From Nitrospirota bacterium (GTDB lineage Bacteria; Nitrospirota; Nitrospiria; Nitrospirales; Nitrospiraceae): a stretch of DNA of 18,979 nucleotides. A program made the position numbers and the translations under genes. Positions 7,396 to 17,033 of this stretch are shown here, piece after piece. The first letter of the stretch is position 1; each line of letters opens with the position of its first letter. Under the pieces are notes generated by a model that saw only the letters and a program-made list of their open reading frames with translations, was not told the DNA's origin and made no database searches. The stretch covers positions 1-18,979 of the forward strand of contig SCVQ01000135.1 of the NCBI GenBank assembly GCA_004296865.1. The letters run 5' to 3'.

Positions 7396-7399
7396 CGTT
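7373..7399 (-). terminator. Intrinsic terminator after the M16 peptidase gene
   Basis: Read on the minus strand, AACGCATT (7399-7392), a 7-nt loop and AATGCGTT (7384-7377) form an 8-bp stem. A T-run of six begins within the last stem bases. It lies about 20 nt past the stop at 7421. The stem is short and only moderately GC, so strength is uncertain; the position is right for ending the long minus-strand operon. Confidence 0.55.
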
Positions 7400-7420
7400 A
7401 CGACTTCGACGAGAGACGAG

Positions 7421-8674
7421 TTAATTTAGGGATGACTGTAAAGCGGTAGGCGAAACCGGTCCAAGCGCTGCGACCGACAGATAGTTCAAATCAAGGATCT
7501 CATGGCTGAGCCGAAGAACTTGTTCGCTAGACACCCGGTCGATCTCGGCCAGCATCTCCTGGAGCGACTGGTGCCGCCCTTGGTACAGCTCATCCTTCGC
7601 CAGCTTGCTCATGCGACTGTGCGAACTTTCCAAGCTCAGCATGAGGCTCCCCTTCATCTGATTCTTAGCCCGTTCGAGTTCCTGGCCGTCCATGCCGGAG
7701 ATGCGAAGACGCCGTATTTCTTTGCAGATCAGGTCCACCACCCGCGCCGCCTCGCGCGGCCTCGTGGCGGCGTAGACCGTCAAGGTCCCGCCATCTGAGA
7801 ATGACGAGAGGTAGGAATAAATGGAGTAGGCGAGCCCGCGTTTCTCCCTGATTTCCTGGAACAGGCGCGAGCTGACGCTTCCGCCCAAGACGGCGTTCAA
7901 CGCATGCGCCGCATAGCGGTCCTTATGGCCGAGCGCGATCCCTTTCAGTCCCATGGACAAATGCGCCTGCTCGAGCGGCTTCCGTCGCACGACCACCCCT
8001 CCGCTCACTGCCGCCGGCCAGCGGTTCAACCGCGGCCGGTCCGAGCCTTGCGCGGAGCCGAAGAACGTTTCCAGCCAGGAGGATAACGGAGCCAGATCGA
8101 AGTTGCCGGCCACCGCGATCACTGTTTCCTGCGGATGGTAGTGGGTGTTGACGTAGCGGAGAAGATCCGCGCGGCGCAATCCCTGAATCGTGGCTGCCTT
8201 GCCGAGGATCGGACGCCCCAGCGGATGGCGCTTCAGCATCTTGGCATGGTGCAGGTCCTGAACGAGATCTTCCGGATCATCCTGCACCATCCGGATTTCT
8301 TCCCGCACCACCTGCTTTTCCTTCTCCACTTCCTTGGCATCGAATCGCGAGTGATGCAGGAGATCTGAGAGCAGCGCCAGCGCCGGCTGTACATGCTGAT
8401 CCAGCACCTTCACGTAGAAGGTGGTCGTCTCGCGGCCGGTGAAAGCGTTCAGCTCGCCGCCCAAGGCGTCGATCTCGCGCGAAATCTGGGTGGCGGATCG
8501 GGCCTTGGTGCCCTTGAAGAACATGTGTTCGATGAAGTGGGAAAAGCCTTCTTCTCCCAGACCTTCATCGCGGGAGCCGACGTTCACCCAGACGCCGACC
8601 GTTACCGACTTCAAGGTCGGAATCCGCTCGGTCACGACCCGCAGGCCGTTCTTCAAGATCAGCTTGCGATACAC
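7421..8674 (-). CDS. M16 family zinc metallopeptidase (pitrilysin/processing-peptidase type)
   Basis: Zinc-dependent peptidase of 417 aa, the usual size of single-unit bacterial M16B proteins. The inverted zinc motif HFIEH (46-50) is intact, as is the downstream acidic helix VVREEIRM with the distal zinc-ligand Glu near residue 126. The C-terminal half carries SSRLFQEIREKRGLAYSIYSYLSSF, the substrate-binding R/Y region of the family. No signal peptide is visible. The start is a GTG at 8674 (MYRKLILKNGL), with GAGGG overlapping the pnp stop 9 nt upstream; only 13 nt separate it from pnp. An M16 gene directly after pnp is also seen in Firmicutes (pnpA, ylxY, mlpA in B. subtilis), so the linkage is old. 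Natural substrates are unknown. Confidence 0.95.
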   Translation of the reverse strand: MYRKLILKNGLRVVTERIPTLKSVTVGVWVNVGSRDEGLGEEGFSHFIEHMFFKGTKARSATQISREIDALGGELNAFTGRETTTFYVKVLDQHVQPALALLSDLLHHSRFDAKEVEKEKQVVREEIRMVQDDPEDLVQDLHHAKMLKRHPLGRPILGKAATIQGLRRADLLRYVNTHYHPQETVIAVAGNFDLAPLSSWLETFFGSAQGSDRPRLNRWPAAVSGGVVVRRKPLEQAHLSMGLKGIALGHKDRYAAHALNAVLGGSVSSRLFQEIREKRGLAYSIYSYLSSFSDGGTLTVYAATRPREAARVVDLICKEIRRLRISGMDGQELERAKNQMKGSLMLSLESSHSRMSKLAKDELYQGRHQSLQEMLAEIDRVSSEQVLRLSHEILDLNYLSVAALGPVSPTALQSSLN

Positions 8675-8687
8675 GCAGCGGTACCCT

Positions 8688-10796
8688 CTAGTCCGCGGCC
8701 GGCGCCTTGGTATCCGTCGGAGGCGCCATCGCCTCTTTGCGGCTGAGGCGGATCTTGCCCTGTTTGTCGATCTCCATCACCTTCACCATGATCTGGTCGC
8801 CTTCGGCCACTTCGTCGGAGACGGCCTTCACCCGATGATGCGCGAGCTGAGAGATGTGCACCAGCCCGTCCGTGCCGGGCAGGATCTCCACAAAGGCGCC
8901 AAAGTCCATGATCTTGCGGACGGTGCCCAGATAGATTCTGCCAACATCGACTTCCTCCGTCAGGCTGTTGATCCTCTCGATCGCCTTCTTGGCGGAAGCC
9001 TCATCCGTCGCCGCGATGGAAATATCGCCCGTGTCCTCCACGTTGATCTTCACGCCGCAGTCGGCGATGATGCTGCGGATCATCTTGCCGCCCGGCCCGA
9101 TCACATCGCGGATCTTGTCCTGTTTGATCTTCAACGTGAAAATGCGCGGTGCGAACGGAGACAGATTCGGCCGCGGCGCTGTCAGCGCGGTCGCCATCCG
9201 ATCCAGAATATAGAGACGGCCCTTCAGCGCCTGGTCCAGCGCCTGGCGCATCAGCGCGGGCGTGATGCCGGCGATCTTGATGTCCATTTGCAGCGCCGTG
9301 ACGCCGCGCTTGGTCCCCGTGACCTTGAAATCCATGTCGCCAAGGTGGTCTTCCAGGCCCAGGATGTCGGAGAGGATCATCACGCGATCCCCTTCCTTGA
9401 TCAAGCCCATCGCGATCCCCGCGACCGGCTCTTTGATCGGGACTCCGGCATCCATCATGGCCAGCGTGCTGCCGCAGACCGTGGCCATCGAGGACGAGCC
9501 GTTCGACTCCAGAATGTCGGACACCAGACGCAGCGTGTACGGAAAATTCTCCTTGCTCGGAATGACCGGCTTCAGCGCTCGCTCCGCCAAGGCCCCATGT
9601 CCCACTTCCCGTCGTCCCGGGGAACGGAGGGGACGGGCTTCCCCGACGCTGAACGGCGGAAAGTTGTAATGCAGCATGAAGGTCCGAAAATACTCCCCTT
9701 CCAAGGCATCGATGCGCTGCTCGTCCTCCCTCGTCCCCAGCGTCACCACCGCCAGGCTCTGCGTTTCTCCCCGCGTGAAGAGCGCCGAACCGTGCGTGCG
9801 CGGCAGCACCCCCACCTCGCACGTGACGGTCCGGATGTCGGCCGGTCCGCGGCCGTCCGCCCGCGTGCCACGCTCCAGGATCATGTTCCGGACCTCGGTA
9901 TATTCCAACGAGTGAAACACCAGCTTGACCTGCCGGCTCCGGTTGGGGTCATCCGTCTTCAGCTTCTCCACCGTCTCGCTCAGAACCTGATTCAGCTTCT
10001 CCTGCCGGGCTGTTTTATTGGGAATCAGGATGGCATCCCGGATGGGTTGGGCCACCAGCCGGCGGACTTCCTCGGTCAACGCGGGCTCGATGTGCTCGGC
10101 CTGGACGGTCCGCTTCGGTTTCCCCGCCTTCGCCTTCAGCTCCAGGATCTTGGCCACGATCTTCTTGATCTCGGCATGGGCCAGTTCGATCGCCTCGATC
10201 ATGGCCGATTCCGGCAACTCGTTGGCGCCGCCCTCCACCATCATCACCGCATCGGCCGTCCCGGCCACCACCAGTTGCAGGTCGCTCGTCTCAAGCACCT
10301 CGATGGGCGGGTTGACCACGAACTGTCCGTTCACGCGGCCGATCTTGACCCCGGCCACCGGCCCGTCGAATGGGACATCCGAGAGGGTCAGGGCCGCCGA
10401 GGCGGCGATGATCCCGATCACATCCGATGACCCGGTCTGATCCGCCGACAGGACCGACGCAATCACCTGGGTCTCGTAGTAGTAGCCCTCGGGAAATAAC
10501 GGCCGCATGGGACGGTCGATCAGCCGACTGGTGAGAACTTCTTTCTCCGACGGCCGGCCTTCGCGCTTGAAGTACCCGCCGGGAATCTTGCCGGCCGCAT
10601 AGGCCTTCTCTTGATAGTCCACGGTCAGAGGAAGAAAATCGATTCCCGGCTTGACGTTCTGGGAAGCCACCGCCGTGGCCAGCACCACCGTGTCCCCATA
10701 AGAAGCCAAGACCGACCCGCTGGCCTGCTTGGCCACGCGACCGGTCTCCAGTTTCAGCCGCCGACCGGCCAGGTCCATTTCAACAATATGCACCAT
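8688..10796 (-). CDS. pnp: Polyribonucleotide nucleotidyltransferase (PNPase)
   Basis: Phosphorolytic 3'-5' exoribonuclease of 702 aa, acting in mRNA decay and degradosome-type complexes. It has two RNase PH domains joined by a helical domain, then a KH domain with the IGPGGK loop (about 558-617) and an S1 domain from about 618 ([21 protein letters not shown]). The catalytic region [17 protein letters not shown], with the conserved aspartates, and the FPPFSVGE and [15 protein letters not shown] motifs are present. The ATG at 10796 gives [20 protein letters not shown] lies 11 nt upstream, and the open frame extends 14 codons further without support. The gene follows rpsO after 158 nt containing a hairpin, the same order as E. 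coli, where pnp is autoregulated through its leader. The short C-terminal tail after S1 is Ala/Pro-rich. Confidence 0.98.
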   Translation of the reverse strand: MVHIVEMDLAGRRLKLETGRVAKQASGSVLASYGDTVVLATAVASQNVKPGIDFLPLTVDYQEKAYAAGKIPGGYFKREGRPSEKEVLTSRLIDRPMRPLFPEGYYYETQVIASVLSADQTGSSDVIGIIAASAALTLSDVPFDGPVAGVKIGRVNGQFVVNPPIEVLETSDLQLVVAGTADAVMMVEGGANELPESAMIEAIELAHAEIKKIVAKILELKAKAGKPKRTVQAEHIEPALTEEVRRLVAQPIRDAILIPNKTARQEKLNQVLSETVEKLKTDDPNRSRQVKLVFHSLEYTEVRNMILERGTRADGRGPADIRTVTCEVGVLPRTHGSALFTRGETQSLAVVTLGTREDEQRIDALEGEYFRTFMLHYNFPPFSVGEARPLRSPGRREVGHGALAERALKPVIPSKENFPYTLRLVSDILESNGSSSMATVCGSTLAMMDAGVPIKEPVAGIAMGLIKEGDRVMILSDILGLEDHLGDMDFKVTGTKRGVTALQMDIKIAGITPALMRQALDQALKGRLYILDRMATALTAPRPNLSPFAPRIFTLKIKQDKIRDVIGPGGKMIRSIIADCGVKINVEDTGDISIAATDEASAKKAIERINSLTEEVDVGRIYLGTVRKIMDFGAFVEILPGTDGLVHISQLAHHRVKAVSDEVAEGDQIMVKVMEIDKQGKIRLSRKEAMAPPTDTKAPAAD

Positions 10797-10916
10797 AATG
10801 CTACAGTCTCCTCTTCTCGCTGTCCCACAGATGTCCACAGAAATAGGCTGGTCCGCGCGATGCGATCCTCGGCCTCCAGCCCATATCCGTGTTCACCTGT
10901 GGCAACAGGCCACTGT

Positions 10917-10943
10917 CACTCCCGCGCCCCATGCGCGGGAGTG
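10917..10943 (-). promoter_or_regulatory. Perfect hairpin without U-tract between rpsO and pnp
   Basis: An 11-bp perfect stem (CACTCCCGCGC at 10917-10927, GCGCGGGAGTG at 10933-10943) with a 5-nt loop starts 11 nt after the rpsO stop. On the minus strand it is not followed by T residues, so it is a poor intrinsic terminator. It is better read as an mRNA-processing or 3'-protecting stem. In E. coli the equivalent interval holds the RNase III site used in PNPase autoregulation; that role here is inferred. Confidence 0.6.
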
Positions 10944-10954
10944 TGGGTCGTACG

Positions 10955-11224
10955 TTACTTGCGGATTCCCATCCGCTCCACAATGGCGCGGTACCGGGCA
11001 TCGTCGATCCCGCGCAGGTAATCCAACAACCGGCGACGGCGGCCAACTAATTGCAGCAAGCCCCTCCGGCTGTGGTGGTCCTTCTTGTGCAGTTTGAAGT
11101 GCTCCGTCAGGTACGTAATGCGATTCGTCAAAATCGCGATCTGCACCTCGGGAGAACCGGTATCGGCCTCATTCCGCCGGTGCTGCTGAATCAATTCGGT
11201 CTTCGCTTCTTTCACCAACGCCAT
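10955..11224 (-). CDS. rpsO: 30S ribosomal protein S15
   Basis: 89 aa, exactly the usual length of S15. It begins [12 protein letters not shown] and contains [20 protein letters not shown] and [21 protein letters not shown], the four-helix rRNA-binding core that contacts the central domain of 16S rRNA and helps bridge to the 50S subunit. The ATG at 11224 has AAGGAGG 8 nt upstream. It sits 42 nt after truB and before pnp, the standard truB-rpsO-pnp order. S15 represses its own translation in E. coli through a leader structure; I see no clear equivalent in the 42-nt gap. Confidence 0.98.
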   Translation of the reverse strand: MALVKEAKTELIQQHRRNEADTGSPEVQIAILTNRITYLTEHFKLHKKDHHSRRGLLQLVGRRRRLLDYLRGIDDARYRAIVERMGIRK

Positions 11225-11266
11225 CGTCCTCTCCTCCTTCCACGTTCTTGCGACTGTCCCTCGCCG

Positions 11267-12247
11267 CTACGCATCCGCCAACACTTTTAGAATCGCCACG
11301 GCCTGCTCCGCCCCCCCCGCAGGCATCCGCCCCAGTGCCAGGAGCCGCCCGGCCCGATCTTTCACCCGCACCGGTTGCCCCGCCATCCCCTCGACGCGAC
11401 CGCCGGTCGCCCACGTGGCCGCCCCGGATGGAACCGGCACGCCATGCAGGACACGGGCCGCTGTCGCCTCATCTACCGCCAGCGCCGGCACGTGCTCCAG
11501 CGCTTGGTCCAGCGAGATCAGGTCCTCCGCCAGCCGACCGAGCAGGAGCTTGGACCGGATGTCTTCGATCGTGAGCGCGCGCTGGATGGTCAGAGGCCCC
11601 ACCCGGCTCCGCTCCAAAGACAAGAGATGTCCTCCCACGCCCAACGCGTCCCCGATATCCGCACACAGCGTTCTGACATACGTGCCCTTGGCACACCGGA
11701 CATGAAGCGAGACGTCGCAGCCCGCGATGCCCAGGACCGCGATCTCATACACCATGACCTCGCGCCGCTCCCGCTCAACCGTTCGCCCGGCCCGGGCCGC
11801 CTTGTACAACGGCACGCCCCCGACCTTGACCGCCGAGTACATCGGGGGCAGCTGCGTACCCCGTCCTTGAAACTGCACGATGGCGGAGCGGATCGCCTCC
11901 TCCGTCAGTCCCTCTGTGGAACGCGTCGCCAAGACCACGCCCGTGGCGTCCTGCGTGTCGGTCGTTTTCCCCAGACGCAAGACCGCGTCGTAGGCCTTGT
12001 CCCAATCCAGCAAATACTCGGCGATGCGCGTCCCCCGTCCCAGCAGGACCGGCAGGACACCGGTCGCCGCCGGATCAAGCGTGCCGGCATGGCCGATTTT
12101 CTGTCCTCTGAAAAGGCCCCGCAGTTTGGCCACCACATCGTGCGATGTCCAGCCGACTTCCTTCCTCACGTTGAGGATGCCGTCGCCCAGAACGGAGTCC
12201 ACCGCTCCTCTGGTCTCGACCGATATCGCCGCGTGTCCGCTTGCCAC
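11267..12247 (-). CDS. truB: tRNA pseudouridine(55) synthase TruB
   Basis: Makes pseudouridine 55 in the T-loop of tRNAs. The catalytic motif GHAGTLDPAATGVLP has the nucleophile Asp58. QLPPMYSAVKVGGVPLYKAARAG and GTYVRTLCADIG are typical TruB motifs, and a C-terminal region (about 240-326) is consistent with the PUA-like extension. The start is called at GTG 12247 with AAGGA about 6 nt upstream, which gives some 22 residues before the usual family start near GILNVRKEVGWTSHDVV. In-frame GTGs closer to that point are possible but less well spaced from a Shine-Dalgarno sequence. It lies 22 nt after rbfA and 42 nt before rpsO. Confidence 0.96.
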   Translation of the reverse strand: MASGHAAISVETRGAVDSVLGDGILNVRKEVGWTSHDVVAKLRGLFRGQKIGHAGTLDPAATGVLPVLLGRGTRIAEYLLDWDKAYDAVLRLGKTTDTQDATGVVLATRSTEGLTEEAIRSAIVQFQGRGTQLPPMYSAVKVGGVPLYKAARAGRTVERERREVMVYEIAVLGIAGCDVSLHVRCAKGTYVRTLCADIGDALGVGGHLLSLERSRVGPLTIQRALTIEDIRSKLLLGRLAEDLISLDQALEHVPALAVDEATAARVLHGVPVPSGAATWATGGRVEGMAGQPVRVKDRAGRLLALGRMPAGGAEQAVAILKVLADA

Positions 12248-12269
12248 GGATAATCCTTCCCGGAAGACC

Positions 12270-12698
12270 TCAGTCCTCGATTGGTTTTCGATCCCGGCCG
12301 GCGCCTTCTCCGGCTGCCGGCTCGCCCTCTGCAGGCCCGGCTTGATCCTGCATGCCCAGCCCGTCGAGGATGGTCAAGAGACGGTCCCCACGAGGGCCGC
12401 TGATATCCTTCTGAAAGATCAATTCCGGCGTATACCGCAAGCGTAATCGTCGGCCGAGTTCAGCCCGGATGAAGCCGGTCGCGTTGCGGAGCCCCGCGAG
12501 GGTGTCGGCCTCCGCCTGGCCGCCTTGCAGCGTCGTCACGAACACCCGCGCCAGCCGCAGGTCGCTGGTCAATTCCACGTCCGTGACCGTCACGAACCCC
12601 AACCGGGGATCCTTGATCTTGCGCATGATGATGTCGGCCACCTCCATGCGGATCTGGTCGGCAACGCGGGTCGCCCGTTTATACGCTGTCTTCATCAT
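12270..12698 (-). CDS. rbfA: 30S ribosome-binding factor RbfA
   Basis: Small KH-fold factor that assists late 16S rRNA 5'-end maturation and cold adaptation. The N-terminus YKRATRVADQIRMEVADIIMRKIKDPRLGFVTVTDVELTSDLRLARVFVT is the family signature, and LRLRYTPELIF closes the core near residue 98. The roughly 40-residue tail is Gly/Ala/Glu-rich and probably disordered. Two consecutive ATG codons (12698 and 12695) can serve as start; no strong Shine-Dalgarno sequence precedes either, which suggests coupling to ylxP, whose stop is 19 nt upstream. The position between infB/ylxP and truB is the conserved one. Confidence 0.96.
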   Translation of the reverse strand: MMKTAYKRATRVADQIRMEVADIIMRKIKDPRLGFVTVTDVELTSDLRLARVFVTTLQGGQAEADTLAGLRNATGFIRAELGRRLRLRYTPELIFQKDISGPRGDRLLTILDGLGMQDQAGPAEGEPAAGEGAGRDRKPIED

Positions 12699-12717
12699 GG
12701 CCGTCTCACGCGCCCGG

Positions 12718-12999
12718 CTACAACATCTCGATGCGACATTGCACCACCTCGACCGCCGGCACGGACCGAATCAGGTTGACCGCCTGGTCCAACACTTGAT
12801 TCACGAAGGCCCCGTCATTGGCCACGCACGCGATGCCAAGCACCGCTTTTTGCCAGAAATCCTGCTCACCGACCTCGGCAACCGACACGTTGAACTTATC
12901 GCGCAGACGGTCCTTGAGACTCAAGAGCACCTGTCGCTTTGCCTTGAGAGAGTGGCCATCCGGAATGTACAGTTCAACCGTGCACAGTCCTACGATCAT
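12718..12999 (-). CDS. ylxP: DUF503 family protein YlxP
   Basis: 93 aa, the usual length of this small family. It begins MIVGLCTVELYIPDGHSLKAKRQVLLSLKDRLRDKFNVSVAEVGEQDFWQKAVLGIACVAND, which is the DUF503 pattern (strand, SLK-K-R helix, FNVSVAEV strand). It lies between infB and rbfA, where Firmicutes carry ylxP. The molecular role is not settled in my knowledge; the location argues for ribosome or translation-related function. There is no strong Shine-Dalgarno sequence (only AGGT against the ATG), and it lies 52 nt after the infB stop. Confidence 0.93.
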   Translation of the reverse strand: MIVGLCTVELYIPDGHSLKAKRQVLLSLKDRLRDKFNVSVAEVGEQDFWQKAVLGIACVANDGAFVNQVLDQAVNLIRSVPAVEVVQCRIEML

Positions 13000-13051
13000 A
13001 CCTGCGGCGCTGGGGCTGGAACAGCCACGGAAGTCGGGTCAGGGAGCCGGA

Positions 13052-15712
13052 TCAAAGCTTGGCCGCCACCTTGTCCTGCACGTACACTTCAAGGATATCG
13101 CCTTCCTTCAGATCGGCGAAGTTCTCCACGCCGATCCCGCACTCGTATCCCTGCTGGACCTCGCGCACGTCGTCCTTGAACCGGCGGAGTGACCCCAACT
13201 TGCCTTCATAGACGGTGACATGATCTCGGACGACACGGACGCCGGCGCTGGTTCTGGAGATCGTCCCCTCGATGACGTAGCACCCGGCAATCGTGCCGGC
13301 CTTCGGAATCGTAAAGACCTGACGCACCTCCGCCCGGCCCAGCACCCGCTCCTTCAGCGTCGGCTCCAAGAGACCTTCCATCGCGGCTTTGATGTCGGCA
13401 ATCGCATCGTAGATGATGGTGTAGAGTCGGATATCCACGCCCTCGCGCTCGGCCAACGCCGCAGCCTTCGGCTCCGGACGGATGTTGAACCCGATGACGA
13501 TGGCCCGCGAGGCTGCGGCCAAGAGCACATCGGTTTCGGTGATCCCGCCGACGCCGCCATGAATGACCCGGACCTTCACGGCGGGGGTGGACAACTTCTC
13601 GATCGCCTCGGACACCGCTTCAGCCGACCCTTGTACGTCGGACTTGATGACGACCGCGAGTTCTTTGACATCGCCTTCTTTAATACGCGCGTAGAGGTCG
13701 TCCAACGTCACCCGCGTCGATCCCGCGGCCAGGGAGGCAATCCGTTGCTTGTGCGCGCGGTCTTCCGCGATCTCACGCGCCACGCGCTCATCCTGCACGA
13801 CCACGAAGGCGTCGCCCGCGGCAGGGACCCCGGGAAGTCCGATGACTTCGACAGGCACCGCAGGCCCCGCCTCGGTCACTTTCGCTCCCGTGTCCGCGAC
13901 CAACGCCCGCACGCGCCCGCTGAACGTGCCCACCACAAAGGCATCGCCGACGCGGAGGGTTCCGCTTTGCACCAGCACGGTCGCAACCGGGCCGCGGCCC
14001 CGGTCCAGTTTGGCCTCCACCACGGTCCCCTTGGCCGGACGGTGGGGATTCGCCTTCAGCTCCAGCACTTCCGCCTGGAGCAGGATCATCTCCAGCAGCG
14101 CCTCGATGCCCAGCTTCTGCTTGGCCGACACTTCGACGAAGATCGTCTGCCCGCCCCAGGCCTCGGAAATCAGGTTGTACTCCGCCAAGGCGTTCTTGAT
14201 CCGCTCGGCATTCGCCCCGGGCTTGTCGATCTTGTTGATGGCGACGATGATGGAGACATTGGCCGCCTGTGCGTGGTGAATCGCTTCGATGGTCTGCGGC
14301 ATCACCCCGTCGTCGGCCGCCACGACGAGGATGACGAGGTCGGTGATCTTCGCGCCCCGCGCCCGCATCGCCGTGAAGGCCTCATGGCCCGGCGTGTCCA
14401 GGAACGTCACCCGTTTGCCGTTGACGGTGACGGTGTAGGCGCCGATGTGCTGCGTGATCCCGCCCGCTTCCTGCTCCGTGACTTTGGTTTGCCGAATCGC
14501 ATCCAGCAAGGACGTCTTCCCGTGGTCCACGTGGCCCATGATGGTGACCACCGGCGGCCTCGGCTCCAACTGCTCCGTTTCAGTCCATTCGACGGCTTCC
14601 GCCAGCAACTCTTCGCCCTCTTTTTCAGCCGAGATCTCGGCCTTCAACCCCAGCCCCTCCGCAATCAAGAGGGCCACATCCAGATTCATCGCCTGGTTGA
14701 GGGTGAGCATCTGGCCCATCTCCATCAATTTCCTGATCACGTCGGCGGATCGCTGACCGACCAGCTCGGCGAATTCCTTCACGGTGACGCCGGGAACGAG
14801 CTTGATGACTTTCTTGCGGGGCTTCGTGACCTCCGTCACCTGGGACGGCTGAAGGTGGCGCGTGCGATCATCTCGCCGATGCACCGGGATTGCCCGCAAG
14901 TCCTGCCAGCGGGCCGCATCTTCCCTGAACTTGAGCGCTTCGTCATCCCGCACGCGCACTGTTTTTTTGACTTTTTTGAGCTTCTCTCGCAGCCCCGCCT
15001 CAGCCGCAAGGGGCTGGAGGGAAGCGCCCTTCTTTTTCTCAACGCGGAGTTCATCAGCCGCTATGGCCGGCGCGGGAGCAAGGGGCTTGCCGCCTGACGG
15101 CAATGGCGGAACCACCGGAGGGGCTGTCACCGCCGACATCGCGTCGCCCGGCAGCCCCTCAGGCTCGGCAACGGGAGGCACGGTGGAGATTCCACCCGTC
15201 GCCTCTTCGTGAAGTCCCGCAACGCTGGGCGCCTCATGCGCGATGGGCTGAGTCGTGGAAATTTCCGGCGAGGGAGCCCCGGAAGGATGCAGGTGGTCGG
15301 GGGGTAGCCCGGCCGCCTCCTCCGCTTCGATTTCATCCTCCGTCTTCTTGCGCTTGAAAAGAACTCGCTTTTTCTCAAGTTTCGCCGGCTCCTCGGTCGC
15401 AACCGAAGCCGACTTCTGCGTGGTCTTCGCAGCCCCTCGGACAGCTTCCCGGCCAGGTTCCGACGCCGCAGGCTTGGCCTCACGGCCATGCGCCGCCCCC
15501 TTACGGACACCGGGAGCATTCTTGCCTTCGTGCGTGGCAACCGCGCCAGATTCCGTCTTGGCTTTCGGCATCAGCTTGTGCAGCGCCTTCTGAACGGCTT
15601 CCTCGTCCAACGCACTGCTGTGCGATGCCACAGCGATGCCCAGGCGCTTCAACTCGGGGATCAGATCCCGATTTTCCATCCCAAGCTGCTTGGCTAATTC
15701 GTAAACTCTCAT
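13052..15712 (-). CDS. infB: Translation initiation factor IF-2
   Basis: GTPase that brings fMet-tRNA to the 30S subunit and promotes 50S joining; 886 aa from the ATG at 15712. It starts [26 protein letters not shown], the IF2_N helix bundle; the open frame 20 codons upstream lacks family similarity. Residues of about 60-290 are a long charged Ala/Pro/Glu/Lys linker. A second IF2_N module follows ([28 protein letters not shown]), then the G domain with GHVDHGKT (393-400), DTPGH (439-443) and NKID (493-496), and domains II-IV ending in [10 protein letters not shown]. All G-motif residues are intact. The gene follows nusA after 78 nt, without the ylxR and L7Ae-type genes found between them in Firmicutes. 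Confidence 0.98.
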   Translation of the reverse strand: MRVYELAKQLGMENRDLIPELKRLGIAVASHSSALDEEAVQKALHKLMPKAKTESGAVATHEGKNAPGVRKGAAHGREAKPAASEPGREAVRGAAKTTQKSASVATEEPAKLEKKRVLFKRKKTEDEIEAEEAAGLPPDHLHPSGAPSPEISTTQPIAHEAPSVAGLHEEATGGISTVPPVAEPEGLPGDAMSAVTAPPVVPPLPSGGKPLAPAPAIAADELRVEKKKGASLQPLAAEAGLREKLKKVKKTVRVRDDEALKFREDAARWQDLRAIPVHRRDDRTRHLQPSQVTEVTKPRKKVIKLVPGVTVKEFAELVGQRSADVIRKLMEMGQMLTLNQAMNLDVALLIAEGLGLKAEISAEKEGEELLAEAVEWTETEQLEPRPPVVTIMGHVDHGKTSLLDAIRQTKVTEQEAGGITQHIGAYTVTVNGKRVTFLDTPGHEAFTAMRARGAKITDLVILVVAADDGVMPQTIEAIHHAQAANVSIIVAINKIDKPGANAERIKNALAEYNLISEAWGGQTIFVEVSAKQKLGIEALLEMILLQAEVLELKANPHRPAKGTVVEAKLDRGRGPVATVLVQSGTLRVGDAFVVGTFSGRVRALVADTGAKVTEAGPAVPVEVIGLPGVPAAGDAFVVVQDERVAREIAEDRAHKQRIASLAAGSTRVTLDDLYARIKEGDVKELAVVIKSDVQGSAEAVSEAIEKLSTPAVKVRVIHGGVGGITETDVLLAAASRAIVIGFNIRPEPKAAALAEREGVDIRLYTIIYDAIADIKAAMEGLLEPTLKERVLGRAEVRQVFTIPKAGTIAGCYVIEGTISRTSAGVRVVRDHVTVYEGKLGSLRRFKDDVREVQQGYECGIGVENFADLKEGDILEVYVQDKVAAKL

Positions 15713-15790
15713 GCGAAATTCTGCCTCACCCTCGTCGCTTATCGCCCTCTGGTCGGCACATCCGCCTGCCATGCAGGTGTTGGAGGAAGG

Positions 15791-16972
15791 TTATGCCGCA
15801 CCCTCTCCGGCGGCACCGCCTGACGCTTCCAGAGCGGCGGCGGCCTGACGTTGCGCCTTGGCCGCATCCTCTTCCCGCTGGGCCTCGGTCTCCTCGGCCA
15901 GCGCCGCTTTGATCTCCTTGTCGCGCTCAGCCTTTTCCTTCTCGTATTCCGTCGCGCTGATAATGTCGATCTTCCACCCGGTCAGCTTGGCGGCGAGGCG
16001 TACGTTCTGGCCGTTTTTCCCGATCGCGAGCGAGAGCTGCGAGTCCGCCACCACCACCAGGGCCGATTTCTTTTCATCATCGACGCCCACTTTTTCAATC
16101 GACGCCGGGTTCAACGCCTCCGCGATGAACACCCGCGGATCGGACGTCCAGGCAATGATGTCGATCTTCTCGCCGCGCAACTCCCGGACGACCGCCTGCA
16201 CGCGCGAGCCTTTGATCCCCACGCAGGCCCCGACCGGGTCCACGGCTTTATCACGGGACGACACCGCGATCTTGGTCCGGTCGCCGGGCTCCCGGACGAT
16301 GCCTTTAATCTCGATGATTTTTTCGGTGACTTCCGGCACTTCCAGCTCAAACAGCTTCGACACGAACTGCGGATGGGTGCGCGAGAGGATTACCTGGACA
16401 TCCTTGGGGGTACGGCGCACCTCCAGGAGGAGCGCCTTGATCCGGTCCCCCCGACGATAGGATTCGCGAGGGATCTGTTCCTGCACCGGCAGGACCGCTT
16501 CGGTCTTCCCCAGGTCAACCAGGTAGTTGCGTCGCTCCTGCCCCAGGATGATGCCATTGATCAAATCGCCCTGGCGCGTGGAGTACTCGCGCTGGACCGC
16601 CTCCCATTCGGCTTCCCGGACCTTTTGACAGATCACCTGCTTCGCGGCCTGGGCCGCGATCCGCCCCAGCTCGTCCATCTCGATCACGGTGCCGATCTCA
16701 TCCCCGACTTCGGCTTCGCTATCGACGCGGCGGGCTTCCTGAAGCGACAGCTCGGCTTTGGGATTCGTCACGGTATCCACGATCGTCTTGAGCGACACCA
16801 CGGAGATCTCGCCCGTTTTCGGATCGACCTGTACCTGGATATTTTCGCCCTGGCCGAATCGTTTCTTAGCGGCCGTTTGCAGCGCGGCCTCGACCGCGCC
16901 AAGGACCCTGGCCTTGTCGATGCCTTTTTCGCGTCCAATCTGGTCGATCACCGCAATCAGTTCTCGGTTCAT
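15791..16972 (-). CDS. nusA: Transcription termination/antitermination factor NusA
   Basis: RNA polymerase-binding elongation factor that modulates pausing, intrinsic termination and antitermination. 393 aa from the ATG at 16972, which has GAGGA 8 nt upstream; the open frame upstream only runs through the rimP 3' end. The N-terminal RNAP-binding domain is 1-125 (MNRELIAVIDQIGREKGID). The S1 domain is about 135-200 (LINGIILGQERRNYLVDLGKTEAVLP). KH1 has GACVGIKGSRVQAV (248-261) and KH2 has LAIGKNGQNVRLAAKL (315-330). The protein ends in an acidic Ala/Glu-rich tail; the C-terminal acidic repeats of the enterobacterial protein are absent, as in most bacteria. It sits between rimP and infB, the standard order. 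Confidence 0.98.
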   Translation of the reverse strand: MNRELIAVIDQIGREKGIDKARVLGAVEAALQTAAKKRFGQGENIQVQVDPKTGEISVVSLKTIVDTVTNPKAELSLQEARRVDSEAEVGDEIGTVIEMDELGRIAAQAAKQVICQKVREAEWEAVQREYSTRQGDLINGIILGQERRNYLVDLGKTEAVLPVQEQIPRESYRRGDRIKALLLEVRRTPKDVQVILSRTHPQFVSKLFELEVPEVTEKIIEIKGIVREPGDRTKIAVSSRDKAVDPVGACVGIKGSRVQAVVRELRGEKIDIIAWTSDPRVFIAEALNPASIEKVGVDDEKKSALVVVADSQLSLAIGKNGQNVRLAAKLTGWKIDIISATEYEKEKAERDKEIKAALAEETEAQREEDAAKAQRQAAAALEASGGAAGEGAA

Positions 16973-17033
16973 AAGCCCATTCCTCGTTCCCGTCGGTATT
17001 CCCGTCCGTTCGTGCCGATTCCAAATGCTCTGT

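Noticed and set aside
9001..9822. 273-codon minus-strand frame inside pnp
   Set aside because: Alternate-frame shadow of the PNPase coding region, Gly/Arg/His-rich; the PNPase frame is intact throughout, so it is not a frameshift.
8421..10430. 669-codon open frame on the plus strand opposite pnp
   Set aside because: Antisense to an unambiguous PNPase gene. The translation is Arg/His/Asp-rich with no recognisable motif, as expected for the complement of GC-rich coding DNA.
13220..15097. 625-codon open frame on the plus strand opposite infB
   Set aside because: Shadow of IF-2; composition is His/Arg/Asp-rich, with no ribosome site or family motifs.
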